A stretch of 64,000 bases of DNA, from contig CAZBRT010000005.1 of assembly GCA_964494625.1 (NCBI GenBank), positions 14,621-78,620 on the forward strand, given 5' to 3'. This DNA is from UBA2784 sp964494625 (GTDB taxonomy: Bacteria > Pseudomonadota > Alphaproteobacteria > Micropepsales > Micropepsaceae). Position 1 is the stretch's first letter; the number at the start of each line of letters is the position of its first letter. Both the position numbers and the translations under genes were made by a program. Below are positions 50,246 to 58,420 of this stretch, piece after piece. The notes beneath the pieces are model-generated. The model ran no database searches, was not told where the DNA came from, and saw nothing but the letters and a program-made list of their open reading frames with translations.

Positions 50246-51262
50246 TCAGTAGTGGTCTTCGTAACGCTTCGCGAGGTCTTCAATGTTCTCGGGCGGCCAG
50301 CCCGGCACTTCCATGCCGAGATGCAGGCCCATATGCGCGAGAACTTCCTTGATCTCGTTCAGCGACTTGCGCCCGAAATTCGGTGTCCGCAGCATTTCGG
50401 ACTCCGTCTTCTGGATCAGGTCGCCGATATAGACGATGTTGTCGTTCTTCAGGCAGTTCGCCGAACGAACCGACAATTCCAGCTCGTCCACCTTCTTGAG
50501 AAGCGCGGGATTGAAGGCGAGGTCGGGCTTGGACTCTTCCTTCTTCTGCTCACGCGGCTCTTCAAAGTTGATGAAGGTCTGGAGCTGGTCCTGCAGGATG
50601 CGCGCGGCCAGCGCCACAGCGGTTTCCGCCGTGATGGAGCCGTTCGTTTCCACCTGCATCGTCAGCTTGTCATAGTCGAGGATCTGGCCTTCGCGCGTGT
50701 TCTCCACGCGATAGGAGACGCGCTTGACCGGTGTAAAAAGGCTGTCCACCGGGATGAGGCCGATAGGCGCATCTTCCGGGCGGTTGCGGTCGGCGGCGAC
50801 ATAACCTTTGCCGGTGGCAACCGTGAACTCGATGCGGATCGACGCGCCTTGGTCGAGCGTGCAGATCACCATGTCGGGGTTCAGGATTTCGACATCGGCG
50901 ATGGGCGAAATCTGGTTCGCGCGCACTTCTCCGGGACCAGTCGCGCGCAGCGTCATGCGCTTGGGGCCGTCCGAATGCATGCGCAGCGCAAGGTTCTTCA
51001 CGTTGAGCACGATGTCGGTCACGTCTTCACGCACGCCGGGGATCGACGAGAACTCGTGCAGCACGCCGTCGATCTGGATGGCGGTGATCGCAGCACCCTG
51101 AAGCGAAGACATCAGCACGCGGCGCAGCGCATTGCCGAGCGTCATGCCGAAACCGCGCTCCAGCGGCTCCGCCGTCACGGTCGCGCGGCGCTTCATCTCG
51201 CCGGACGCTTCAACCTGAAGCTTGTTCGGCTTGATGAGGTTCTGCCAATTGGCCTGAATCAT
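50246..51262 (-). CDS. rpoA: RNA polymerase alpha subunit
   Basis: A 338-residue subunit. The N-terminal assembly domain shows FGMTLGNALRRVLMSSLQGAAITAIQIDGVLHEFSSIPGVREDVTDIVLNVK. A Glu/Lys-rich linker follows, then the C-terminal DNA- and activator-binding domain with ELSVRSANCLKNDNIVYIGDLIQKTESEMLRTPNFGRKSLNEIKEVL. The ATG at 51262 (MIQANWQNLIKPNKL) is the standard alphaproteobacterial start; an open extension to 51355 overlaps rpsK and is ignored. Confidence 0.98.
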   Translation of the reverse strand: MIQANWQNLIKPNKLQVEASGEMKRRATVTAEPLERGFGMTLGNALRRVLMSSLQGAAITAIQIDGVLHEFSSIPGVREDVTDIVLNVKNLALRMHSDGPKRMTLRATGPGEVRANQISPIADVEILNPDMVICTLDQGASIRIEFTVATGKGYVAADRNRPEDAPIGLIPVDSLFTPVKRVSYRVENTREGQILDYDKLTMQVETNGSITAETAVALAARILQDQLQTFINFEEPREQKKEESKPDLAFNPALLKKVDELELSVRSANCLKNDNIVYIGDLIQKTESEMLRTPNFGRKSLNEIKEVLAHMGLHLGMEVPGWPPENIEDLAKRYEDHY

Positions 51263-51320
51263 GGAAGTCTCCGTCGGGAGAGGAATGCGGGGGGTACGGG
51301 AGTTGAGCCGGACTTGTTCG

Positions 51321-51710
51321 TTACACGCGACGGCGCTTGGGCGGACGGCAGCCATTGTGGGGGATCGGTGTCACATCGCGGATCGAGGTGATGGTCATGC
51401 CGGCGGCCTGAAGGGCGCGCAGCGCTGACTCGCGGCCCGAACCGGGACCGGACACTTCAACTTCCAGAATGCGCACGCCGTGCTCGGCGGCTTTTTTGCC
51501 GGCATCTTCAGCGGCAACCTGGGCGGCATAGGGTGTCGATTTGCGTGAACCCTTGAAGCCCATCATGCCGGCCGACGACCAGGCAACCGTGTTGCCCTGC
51601 GCATCCGTGATCGTGATCATCGTGTTGTTGAACGAGGCCACCACATGGGCAACGCCCGATGTGATGTTCTTGCGTTCCTTTTTGCGGACGCGGGCCTTTT
51701 TCTCGACCAT
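51321..51710 (-). CDS. rpsK: 30S ribosomal protein S11
   Basis: A 129-residue protein with GVAHVVASFNNTMITITDAQGNTVAWSSAGMMGFKGSRKSTPYAAQ and the terminal VTPIPHNGCRPPKRRRV, both S11 hallmarks. It lies on the 30S platform near the E site. It is followed by rpoA at 58 bases and preceded by rpsM, within the alpha-operon part of the cluster. Confidence 0.98.
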   Translation of the reverse strand: MVEKKARVRKKERKNITSGVAHVVASFNNTMITITDAQGNTVAWSSAGMMGFKGSRKSTPYAAQVAAEDAGKKAAEHGVRILEVEVSGPGSGRESALRALQAAGMTITSIRDVTPIPHNGCRPPKRRRV

Positions 51711-51768
51711 GGCTCAAACTCCAGTGCGGGGCGCGGGAATGCGCGCCCCCAATTCGCGGAATGGATGA

Positions 51769-52137
51769 TTACTTCTTCTTGCCGGCGATCGCCTTGGCCG
51801 GACCCTTGCGCGTGCGCGCATTCGTGTGCGTGCGCTGGCCGCGGACCGGCAGGCTCTTGCGGTGACGCAGGCCGCGATAGCAGCCAAGGTCCATCAGGCG
51901 CTTGATGTTCATCGAATTCTCGCGGCGCAGATCGCCTTCGACGAGGAACTCGCGATCAATCACGTCGCGGATCTGGATGACTTCCGAATCCGAAAGCTGG
52001 TTCACGCGGCGCGCGTCCTCGATGCCCAGCTTCTTGCAGATTTCGCGGGCATTGGTCGGGCCAATGCCATGGATGTAGCGGAGCGCAATATGCACCCGCT
52101 TGGCAGTCGGAATGTTGACGCCTGCAATACGTGCCAC
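51769..52137 (-). CDS. rpsM: 30S ribosomal protein S13
   Basis: A 122-residue protein (MARIAGVNIPTAKRVHIALRYIHGIG, GCYRGLRHRKSLPVRGQRTHTNARTRKGPAKAIAGKKK) that contacts the P-site tRNA and forms the B1 bridge. It is the first gene of the alpha-operon portion; a strong promoter lies about 140 bases upstream at 52276-52303. No rpmJ lies between adk and rpsM, unlike in E. coli where L36 precedes S13. Confidence 0.98.
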   Translation of the reverse strand: MARIAGVNIPTAKRVHIALRYIHGIGPTNAREICKKLGIEDARRVNQLSDSEVIQIRDVIDREFLVEGDLRRENSMNIKRLMDLGCYRGLRHRKSLPVRGQRTHTNARTRKGPAKAIAGKKK

Positions 52138-52275
52138 GGACTTTTTCTCCCGTCAGAAAGCATGAGCGGGTACGCCGGTGGCCGGTGCGCGGATAAGGAA
52201 CGCGCGATCCCGGCGGCCCAGCGGAACCGCCTGTTGGGCTCGCAACAAAATTGCGGGCCTGGCAAAGAGGCGCGG

Positions 52276-52303
52276 ACTATACGGATTCGTCCGCGCCAGT
52301 CAA
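52276..52303 (-). promoter_or_regulatory. Promoter for the rpsM-rpsK-rpoA-rplQ segment with embedded palindrome
   Basis: On the minus strand, TTGACT (52298-52303), 16-base spacer, TATAGT (52276-52281): a near-consensus sigma-70 promoter pointing at rpsM, with the start expected near 52269. A perfect 9-bp inverted repeat GGCGCGGAC-N11-GTCCGCGCC (52269-52297) covers the spacer, -10 box and start site, looking like an operator or an RNA hairpin at the adk 3' end. Confidence 0.7.
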
Positions 52304-52354
52304 TTCATCTTCCCGCCCGTCGGGGGTATTTAATTCATGCGCCGGATCAACGGG

Positions 52355-52936
52355 TTACTTGCCGAGCTGCGCTTCGATCGCCGCCGTCACCGAATCCATC
52401 GTCGCCATGCCGTCCACGACCTTCAACATGCCGCGCGCCTGGTAATAGGCGATCAGGGGCGCTGTCTGGCCATGGTAAACTTTCAGGCGGTGCTCCAGTA
52501 CTTCCGGCTTGTCGTCTTCACGCACCGGTTGGCCGGCCGCGCGGGTTTCCTTCACGCGGGTAGCCTGGCGCGCAACCAGAACCGCGTCATCGACTTTCAA
52601 CTGGATAACCGCGTCGAGCCTTTTGCCCAGTCGCGCCAGCATGGCGTCGAGCGCTTCGGCCTGGGCCACGTTGCGGGGAAACCCGTCAAAGATCACGCCA
52701 CGCGCGCAATCAGGACTCTTGATCCGCTCCTCGACTGCGCCGATCACCACGCGGTCCGGCACCAGATCACCGCGATCCATGAATGCTTTGGCTTCAAGCC
52801 CGACCGGCGTGCCGGCTGCACGGGCCGCGCGCAGCATGTCTCCGGTCGAAAGCTGCCGCAGGCCGTGGCGCTCTTCGATGCGTTTGGCCTGGGTTCCCTT
52901 CCCCGCTCCCGGCGGTCCGAGAAAAATCAGCATCAT
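52355..52936 (-). CDS. adk: Adenylate kinase (short-LID type)
   Basis: A 193-residue enzyme equilibrating ATP, ADP and AMP. P-loop GPPGAGKGTQAKRIEERHGL, AMP-binding LSTGDMLRAA, FDGFPRN and the Arg-containing RVKETRA are present. The LID domain insert is missing: after QLKVDDAVLVARQATRVKE there is no Cys-zinc or hydrophilic LID, giving the 190-odd-residue alphaproteobacterial form. Its ATG overlaps the secY stop by four bases. Confidence 0.97.
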   Translation of the reverse strand: MMLIFLGPPGAGKGTQAKRIEERHGLRQLSTGDMLRAARAAGTPVGLEAKAFMDRGDLVPDRVVIGAVEERIKSPDCARGVIFDGFPRNVAQAEALDAMLARLGKRLDAVIQLKVDDAVLVARQATRVKETRAAGQPVREDDKPEVLEHRLKVYHGQTAPLIAYYQARGMLKVVDGMATMDSVTAAIEAQLGK

Positions 52937-54261
52937 CTGCGCGAACCCTTCAGCCGCGACTTGCGGATGAGGCCTTCATACTGATGGGCCAGCAAATGGC
53001 TCTGGATCTGCGCGACCGTATCCATGGTGACGCTGACAGCGATCAGGAGCGATGTGCCGCCGAAAAGATAGGAGATGCCGTATTCCGCAATCAGGAACTC
53101 GGGGAAGAGGCAGACGATGGTGATGTAGATCGCGCCGATGACGGTCAGCCGCGTCAGCACATGATCGATGTATTCAGCCGTGCGCTTGCCGGGCCGGTAG
53201 CCCGGAATGAACCCGCCCTGCTTGCGCAAATTTTCGGCCGTATCCGCAGGATTGAACACGATCGCGGTATAGAAGAAGCAGAAGAAAAGAATGCCTGCGC
53301 CGTAAAGGCCCATATAGAGCGGCTCGCCGTGGCGCAGCCAGGTTGACAGCGTCTGCAGCCACTCGGGTGCACTCGCCGCGTTGAACTGCAGGATCGTTGT
53401 CGGCAAAATGAGCAATGAGGACGCAAAGATCGGCGGAATGACGCCCGCCATGTTGAGCTTGAGCGGCAGGTGCGAGGCTTCGCCACCCACCATCTTGTTG
53501 CCCACCTGGCGCTTGGGATACTGCACCAGGAGGCGGCGCTGGGCGCGCTCCATGAAGACGATGAAGACGACAATCGCCGCAAACATCGCAAACACGATGA
53601 AGATGGTGGTGAACGGAATGGCGCCGCGTGCGCCCTGCTCGAACATCTGGAAGATGGCGCGCGGCAGTTCCGCCACGATGCCTGCAAAGATGATGAGCGA
53701 GATGCCGTTGCCAACGCCGCGCGCGGTGATCTGTTCGCCGAGCCACATCAGGAACACGGTGCCGCCCGTCAATGTGATGACGGTGGAAATGCGGAAGAAA
53801 AGACCGGGATCGGCAACCACGCCCGGTGATCCCTCAAGCCCGATGGCAATGCCGAAAGCCTGCACGGCGGCCAGGATGACCGTACCATAACGCGTGTACT
53901 GGTTGATCTGCTTGCGGCCCTGCTCGCCCTCTTTCTTGAGTTTCTCGAGCGTGGGCGAAACGGTCGTCATCAGCTGGACGATGATCGACGCCGTGACATA
54001 AGGCATGATGTTGAGCGCGAAGATCGCCATGCGCGCAACCGCACCACCTGCCAGCATGTTCAGCATGTCGAACAGCGAGCCCTGCTGTCCGAAGAACTGC
54101 GCCAGCGCGCTGGCATCAATGCCCGGCATCGGGATGTAGGTGCCAAGCCGGTAAACAACCAGCGCACCCAGTGTGAACCAGATGCGCTGCTTGAGCTCGG
54201 TCGCCTTCGAGAAGGCCGAGAAGTTCAGATTGGCGGCAAGCTGTTCTGCGGCCGAAGCCAT
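52933..54261 (-). CDS. secY: Protein translocase subunit SecY
   Basis: A 442-residue channel protein with ten membrane helices. Typical are RIWFTLGALVVYRLGTYIPMPGID, the plug and GGAVARMAIFALNIMPYVTASIIVQLMTTV, MWLGEQITARGVGNGISLIIFAGIVAELP, GGEASHLPLKLNMAGVIPPIFASSL and PGYRPGKRTAEYIDHVLTRLT. It forms the Sec pore with SecE and SecG. It is placed between rplO and adk as is standard for the spc operon, coupled to adk. Confidence 0.98.
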   Translation of the reverse strand: MASAAEQLAANLNFSAFSKATELKQRIWFTLGALVVYRLGTYIPMPGIDASALAQFFGQQGSLFDMLNMLAGGAVARMAIFALNIMPYVTASIIVQLMTTVSPTLEKLKKEGEQGRKQINQYTRYGTVILAAVQAFGIAIGLEGSPGVVADPGLFFRISTVITLTGGTVFLMWLGEQITARGVGNGISLIIFAGIVAELPRAIFQMFEQGARGAIPFTTIFIVFAMFAAIVVFIVFMERAQRRLLVQYPKRQVGNKMVGGEASHLPLKLNMAGVIPPIFASSLLILPTTILQFNAASAPEWLQTLSTWLRHGEPLYMGLYGAGILFFCFFYTAIVFNPADTAENLRKQGGFIPGYRPGKRTAEYIDHVLTRLTVIGAIYITIVCLFPEFLIAEYGISYLFGGTSLLIAVSVTMDTVAQIQSHLLAHQYEGLIRKSRLKGSRR

Positions 54262-54322
54262 GTCATCTCTCCACGTTCCGGCAGAAGGTGACGATCACCA
54301 GTGCCGCCGATGGCCGCAAAAC

Positions 54323-54898
54323 TCAGCCCGCCGTCCGGGCAGGCGTACGCATCGCCGTGCGGCGTTCCACTGACTTTTCACGGCGCAGCTCGCGCTTGCC
54401 CTTCTTGTCGGGACGGCCCTTGTTCTTGGGCTTTGCCTTGAGGCCAAGCACCTTGACCGAACCGCCGGCAGCCTTCACGGCTTCGACGGCACCAGCCGAT
54501 GCACCAGTGACTTCCAGATTGAGTTTGGTCTTCGCACCGCCTTTTGCAAGGAGGCGGATGCCGTCCTTGCCGCCGCGCACGAGACCGGCGGCGCGCAACG
54601 CGTCCGATCCGATCACGCCATCGGCCTTCAGGCGGCCATCGGCCACGGCTGCTTCGATGCGGTTCAGGTTCACCTGCGCGAGATCGCGGGCAAAGATGTT
54701 GTTGAAACCGCGCTTTGGCATGCGCATGTGCAGCGGCATCTGGCCGCCTTCAAAGCCGTGGATCGACACGCCGGCGCGCGCCTTCTGACCCTTCACGCCC
54801 TTGCCCGAGGTCTTGCCTTTGCCCGAACCGGGACCGCGGCCAAGACGCTTGGAGCGCTTGTGAGAGCCCGAGCTGGGGGCAAGCTGGTTGATTTTCAT
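54323..54898 (-). CDS. rplO: 50S ribosomal protein L15 with C-terminal basic extension
   Basis: A 191-residue protein. L15 proper is clear (MKINQLAPSSGSHKRSKRLGRGPGSGKGKTSGKGVKGQKARAG, FEGGQMPLHMRMPKRGFNN). The normal length is about 145-160 residues. Here roughly 35 more follow the last strand (KVLGLKAKPKNKG), strongly basic (KKGKRELRREKSVERRTAMR), ending with TAG-like ARTAG. The extension may be a local feature of this lineage. It is followed by secY 61 bases on. Confidence 0.96.
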   Translation of the reverse strand: MKINQLAPSSGSHKRSKRLGRGPGSGKGKTSGKGVKGQKARAGVSIHGFEGGQMPLHMRMPKRGFNNIFARDLAQVNLNRIEAAVADGRLKADGVIGSDALRAAGLVRGGKDGIRLLAKGGAKTKLNLEVTGASAGAVEAVKAAGGSVKVLGLKAKPKNKGRPDKKGKRELRREKSVERRTAMRTPARTAG

Positions 54899-54927
54899 GA
54901 CTTCTGCCTCGAATTCAGGACGCTGCC

Positions 54928-55113
54928 TCAGCCCTCGACCACGATGAGGTGCTGGACGGCGCGGATCATGCCGCGAACGGCGGGAGTATCTTCAATTTCA
55001 CTCGTGCGCTGGAGCTTGTTGAGGCGAAGACCCTTGAGGGTCGCCTCCTGCTCCTTCACCCGGCGAATGGGACTTTTCACCTGGCGCAAACGGATCATCT
55101 TCTTGGCCGCCAT
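54928..55113 (-). CDS. rpmD: 50S ribosomal protein L30
   Basis: A 61-residue protein: IRLRQVKSPIRRVKEQEATLKGLRLNKLQRTSEIEDTPAVRGMIRAVQHLI, the complete bacterial short L30. It lies between rpsE and rplO with short spacers, as in all spc operons. Confidence 0.96.
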   Translation of the reverse strand: MAAKKMIRLRQVKSPIRRVKEQEATLKGLRLNKLQRTSEIEDTPAVRGMIRAVQHLIVVEG

Positions 55114-55127
55114 GGGGCGTCTCCTTC

Positions 55128-55679
55128 TTACTCGGTTGCCGCCGCTTCAGCAGCGGGGCCACGGCGTGTCATCAGGTCCGACACGCTCTTGCCGCGCTTG
55201 GCAGCGATCATGCGGGGCGACGATTCTTCGGTGAGCGCGTGGAACGTCGCGCGCACCATGTTGTACGCGTTCGATGTGCCGACCGACTTCGCCACGATGT
55301 CGTGCAGGCCCAGCGCTTCGAACACCGCGCGCATCGGGCCGCCGGCGATGATGCCGGTGCCGACCGGCGCCGGACGAAGGATCACCTTTCCCGCGCCATG
55401 ATGGCCGCGCACGTCGTGATGGATCGTGCGGCCTTCCTTGAGCGGAATGCGCACCATCGCACGCTTGGCTGCTTCGGTCGCCTTGCGCATGGCTTCCGGC
55501 ACTTCGCGTGCCTTGCCATGGCCAAAGCCGACACGGCCTTTCTGGTCGCCCACGATGACGAGCGCAGCAAAGCCGAAGCGCTTGCCGCCCTTCACCACCT
55601 TGGCGACGCGGTTGATATGGACCAGGCGCTCGGTCAGTTCGCTGTCGCGCTCGGGACGGTCGTTGCGTTCACGGGCCAC
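55128..55679 (-). CDS. rpsE: 30S ribosomal protein S5
   Basis: A 183-residue protein with the S5 double-stranded-RNA-binding domain (LVHINRVAKVVKGGKRFGFAALVIVGDQKGRVGFGHGKAREVPEAMRKATE) and the C-terminal GTGIIAGGPMRAVFEALGLHDIVAKSVGTSNAYNMVRATF. It has a role in decoding fidelity. Length slightly exceeds E. coli S5 (167) because of N- and C-terminal tails. Confidence 0.98.
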   Translation of the reverse strand: MARERNDRPERDSELTERLVHINRVAKVVKGGKRFGFAALVIVGDQKGRVGFGHGKAREVPEAMRKATEAAKRAMVRIPLKEGRTIHHDVRGHHGAGKVILRPAPVGTGIIAGGPMRAVFEALGLHDIVAKSVGTSNAYNMVRATFHALTEESSPRMIAAKRGKSVSDLMTRRGPAAEAAATE

Positions 55680-55690
55680 GCTTTACCTCG

Positions 55691-56050
55691 TCAGAATTTG
55701 AGACCGGCCTCGCGGGCCGCGTCGGCGAGCGCTTTCACGCGCCCGTGGAAAAGATAACCGCCGCGGTCGAACACGACGTCGCTGATGCCGGCCTTGATGG
55801 CGCGCTCGGCGATGAGCTTGCCAACGCGGACGGCAGCGTCCTTGTTGCCTCCCTTCGTGTCCTTGCGCATGTCGGGCTCGATGGTCGAGGCCGATGCGAC
55901 AGTGACACCGCTCAGGTCATCAATGACCTGGGCATAGATGTGTTGCGATGAGCGGAAGACCGACAGGCGCGGACGCCCGCCACTGGTCTGGCGCAGCTTG
56001 AAACGCGTGCGGCGCTTGCGGCGCTCGAAAAGTTCTGCGGTTTTGGTCAT
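55691..56050 (-). CDS. rplR: 50S ribosomal protein L18
   Basis: A 119-residue 5S rRNA-binding protein: RRKRRTRFKLRQTSGGRPRLSVFRSSQHIYAQVIDD, VASASTIEPDMRK and VFDRGGYLFHGRVKALADAAREAGLKF. Typical L18 in length and ends. Spacers to rplF (6 bases) and rpsE (11 bases) are short. Confidence 0.98.
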   Translation of the reverse strand: MTKTAELFERRKRRTRFKLRQTSGGRPRLSVFRSSQHIYAQVIDDLSGVTVASASTIEPDMRKDTKGGNKDAAVRVGKLIAERAIKAGISDVVFDRGGYLFHGRVKALADAAREAGLKF

Positions 56051-56056
56051 GGCGCG

Positions 56057-56590
56057 TTACTTCTTCTTGCCTTCCTTGCGCAGGATGCGCTCGCCCGCAT
56101 AGCGGATGCCTTTACCCTTGTACGGTTCCGGCTCACGCCAGCCGCGGATCTTGGCGGCCGTCTGGCCCACCAGCTGCTTGTCGATGCCCGAGATCGCGAT
56201 CATCGTCGGCTTTTCGCAGACAATGGCCACGCCGGCAGGAATCGGGAAAATCACGTCATGCGAATAGCCAAGCTGGAGCTGCAGGTTCTTGCCCTGCACT
56301 GCCGCCTTGAAGCCGACGCCCGTGATTTCCAGGTTCTCGCGATAGCCATCCGCAACGCCCTTGATCATGTTCGCGACCAGGGTCCGCGACATGCCCCACA
56401 TCGCGCGCGCGCGCTGTGACTCGTCGCGCGTCTTCACGACCACGGCGCCGCCTTCAAGCGAGACCAGCACTTCATCGACCAGACGGCAGGAAAGTTCGCC
56501 CTTGGGCCCCTTTACCTTGACGTCCTGGCCTTTCACGTCGGCCGTGACGCCCTTGGGCAGCGTCACTGGTTTCTTGCCAATACGGGACAT
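56057..56590 (-). CDS. rplF: 50S ribosomal protein L6
   Basis: A 177-residue two-domain protein: MSRIGKKPVTLPKGVTADVKGQDVKVKGPKGEL at the start, GFKAAVQGKNLQLQLGYSHDVIFPIPAGV in the middle and AAKIRGWREPEPYKGKGIRYAGERILRKEGKKK at the end. It binds near the sarcin-ricin loop. ATG 56590 is the universal start; the frame continues open upstream across rpsH but is not used. Confidence 0.98.
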   Translation of the reverse strand: MSRIGKKPVTLPKGVTADVKGQDVKVKGPKGELSCRLVDEVLVSLEGGAVVVKTRDESQRARAMWGMSRTLVANMIKGVADGYRENLEITGVGFKAAVQGKNLQLQLGYSHDVIFPIPAGVAIVCEKPTMIAISGIDKQLVGQTAAKIRGWREPEPYKGKGIRYAGERILRKEGKKK

Positions 56591-56618
56591 GTGTTTCTCC
56601 GGTCCTTCCCGTCTCGCC

Positions 56619-57017
56619 TCAGAACACCTGACAGAGCACTTCGCCGCCGACATTCTTGTCGCGCGCGACGGTGTCTGACATGACGCCCTGCGGGGTCGAG
56701 ATGATGGTGATGCCAAGGCCATTGCGCACCGGCTTGATGTCCTTGACGCCTGTGTAGACGCGGCGGCCGGGCTTGGACACGCGCGAGATTTCGCGGATGA
56801 CCGGACGGCCGTCGTAATACTTGAGTTCGATCTCGAACTCCTTCTTGCCGCCGGCATGCTCGATCTCGGCATAGCCGCGGATATAGCCTTCCGAGGCAAG
56901 CACATCGAGGACGCGGCCACGCAAAGTGGAAGCCGGCGTTGCAACCTTTGACAGGCCGCGCAGCTGCGCGTTGCGGATGCGGGTGATCATATCACCCAGG
57001 GGATCAGTCATTGCCAT
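56619..57017 (-). CDS. rpsH: 30S ribosomal protein S8
   Basis: A 132-residue protein: DPLGDMITRIRNAQLRGLSKVATPASTLRGRVLDVLASEGYIRGY and the C-terminal GLGITIISTPQGVMSDTVARDKNVGGEVLCQVF. It binds the central domain of 16S rRNA and in E. coli is the translational repressor of the spc operon. Confidence 0.98.
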   Translation of the reverse strand: MAMTDPLGDMITRIRNAQLRGLSKVATPASTLRGRVLDVLASEGYIRGYAEIEHAGGKKEFEIELKYYDGRPVIREISRVSKPGRRVYTGVKDIKPVRNGLGITIISTPQGVMSDTVARDKNVGGEVLCQVF

Positions 57018-57032
57018 TGCTTTGCCCTCCCC

Positions 57033-57338
57033 TTACCAGCTCGACTTGACCATGCCCGGAACCTGACCCATCGAGGCCAGGTCACGCAGCGAGATACGCG
57101 ACATTTTCAGCTTGCGGTAATAGGCGCGCGGACGGCCCGTCACTTCGCAGCGGTTGCGGATACGCACCTTCGACGAATTGCGCGGCAGCTTGGCAAGCTT
57201 GAGGCGCGCGGCAAAGCGCTCCTCCAGCGGCAATGACTCGTTCTCGGCAATTGCCTTGAGCTTCTTGCGCTTGCCGGCGTATTGCGCGGTGAGGCGCTTG
57301 CGCTTGTTGTTGCGTTCAATGGAACTGACCTTGGCCAT
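57033..57338 (-). CDS. rpsN: 30S ribosomal protein S14 (zinc-independent type)
   Basis: A 101-residue protein: MAKVSSIERNNKRKRLTAQYAGKRKKLKAI and SSKVRIRNRCEVTGRPRAYYRKLKMSRISLRDLASMGQVPGMVKSSW. The long form without the two Cys-x2-Cys zinc pairs (only one Cys, NRCEVTGRP), so no zinc ribbon. ATG 57338 fits the family start. Confidence 0.97.
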   Translation of the reverse strand: MAKVSSIERNNKRKRLTAQYAGKRKKLKAIAENESLPLEERFAARLKLAKLPRNSSKVRIRNRCEVTGRPRAYYRKLKMSRISLRDLASMGQVPGMVKSSW

Positions 57339-57381
57339 TTCGTGTCCTTCTGTATGACCCGGTTTCAGGCGATGCCCGGTT

Positions 57382-58110
57382 TCAGGCAATAAACGGGAAT
57401 TGGAAGCCGCGAAGCAGCTCGCGCGCCTCGTCGTCAGAACTGGCGGAGGTGCAGACGGTGATGTCCATGCCCCACACCTGCTCAACCTTGTCGAAGTCGA
57501 TCTCGGGGAACACGATGTGCTCCTTGAGACCCAGCGAGTAATTGCCACGGCCGTCAAAGCTCTTGCCGTTCAGGCCACGGAAGTCGCGCACGCGCGGCAG
57601 CGCCATCGTGATCAGGCGGTCAATGAACTCGTACATGCGCTCACGGCGCAGCGTGACCTTCACGCCGATCGGCATGCCTTCACGCACCTTGAAGTTCGAG
57701 ATCGCGGTCTTGGCCTTGGTGATGACCGGCTTCTGGCCGGCAATCGCGGTCATGTCGCGCAGCGCGGACTGGATCTTCTTCGTGTCCACGGTCGTCTCGC
57801 CGACGCCCATGTTGATGACGATCTTCTCGACGCGCGGGACTTCGATCTTGTTCTTGTAGCCGAACTTCTCCATCAGCGCGGGCAGGATGACATCCTGATA
57901 GCGCTGCTTCATGCGCGGCTTGTAGCCCGACATGTCCGGCAGGGGCGCGCCCGCGCCCGACTTCTTGTCGGACTTGTCCTGGTCACCCTTGGCCTTGGCA
58001 GCCTTGCCCTCGCCCTTCGCGGCTTTGGCGTCGGCCTTCTTCACCTTCGCCTCGGCGCCATCGGCGGCCTCGGCTTTGCCCTTCTTCGGCTTTTCCTTGG
58101 CGTCAGACAT
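57382..58110 (-). CDS. rplE: 50S ribosomal protein L5 with Lys/Ala-rich N-terminal extension
   Basis: A 242-residue protein. The L5 core begins near residue 60 (SGYKPRMKQRYQDVILPALMEKFGYKNKIEVPRVEKIVINMGVGE) and ends with HIVFPEIDFDKVEQVWGMDITVCTSASSDDEARELLRGF. The core alone is the usual 180 residues. The first 58 residues are a low-complexity Lys/Ala/Asp/Gly stretch (KEKPKKGKAEAADGAEAKVK and onward). It could be skipped if translation began at an internal codon, but ATG 58110 is the only start with rplX coupling. Overlaps the end of rplX by 8 bases. Confidence 0.96.
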   Translation of the reverse strand: MSDAKEKPKKGKAEAADGAEAKVKKADAKAAKGEGKAAKAKGDQDKSDKKSGAGAPLPDMSGYKPRMKQRYQDVILPALMEKFGYKNKIEVPRVEKIVINMGVGETTVDTKKIQSALRDMTAIAGQKPVITKAKTAISNFKVREGMPIGVKVTLRRERMYEFIDRLITMALPRVRDFRGLNGKSFDGRGNYSLGLKEHIVFPEIDFDKVEQVWGMDITVCTSASSDDEARELLRGFQFPFIA

Positions 58111-58420
58111 CGATCACTTCTCCCGACTTGCGCGCAACGCGCACCTTGCGGCCGTCATTCAGCACCTTGAAGCCGACGCGCGTGGCGACGCCGGTCTTGG
58201 GGTCAACATGGGCGACGTTGGAAACGTGGATCGGCGCTTCCTTCTGGATGATGCCGCCCGACTGCTTGGCCGTCTGCTTCTGGTGGCGCTTGATCATGTT
58301 GATGCCCTGCACGAGCACCCGGCTGTCGTCCGGATAGACGCGCAGCACTTCACCCTTCTTGCCCTTGTCGCGGCCGGTGGTAACGATCACCCGGTCGCCC
58401 TTGCGGATCTTCTGCATCAC
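58103..58420 (-). CDS. rplX: 50S ribosomal protein L24
   Basis: A 105-residue assembly-initiator protein with the KOW motif (KIRKGDRVIVTTGRDKGKKGEVLRV) and GINMIKRHQKQT, then IIQKEAPIHVSNVAHVDPKTG. Its start overlaps the rplN stop and its stop overlaps rplE. Confidence 0.98.
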   Translation of the reverse strand: MMQKIRKGDRVIVTTGRDKGKKGEVLRVYPDDSRVLVQGINMIKRHQKQTAKQSGGIIQKEAPIHVSNVAHVDPKTGVATRVGFKVLNDGRKVRVARKSGEVIDV

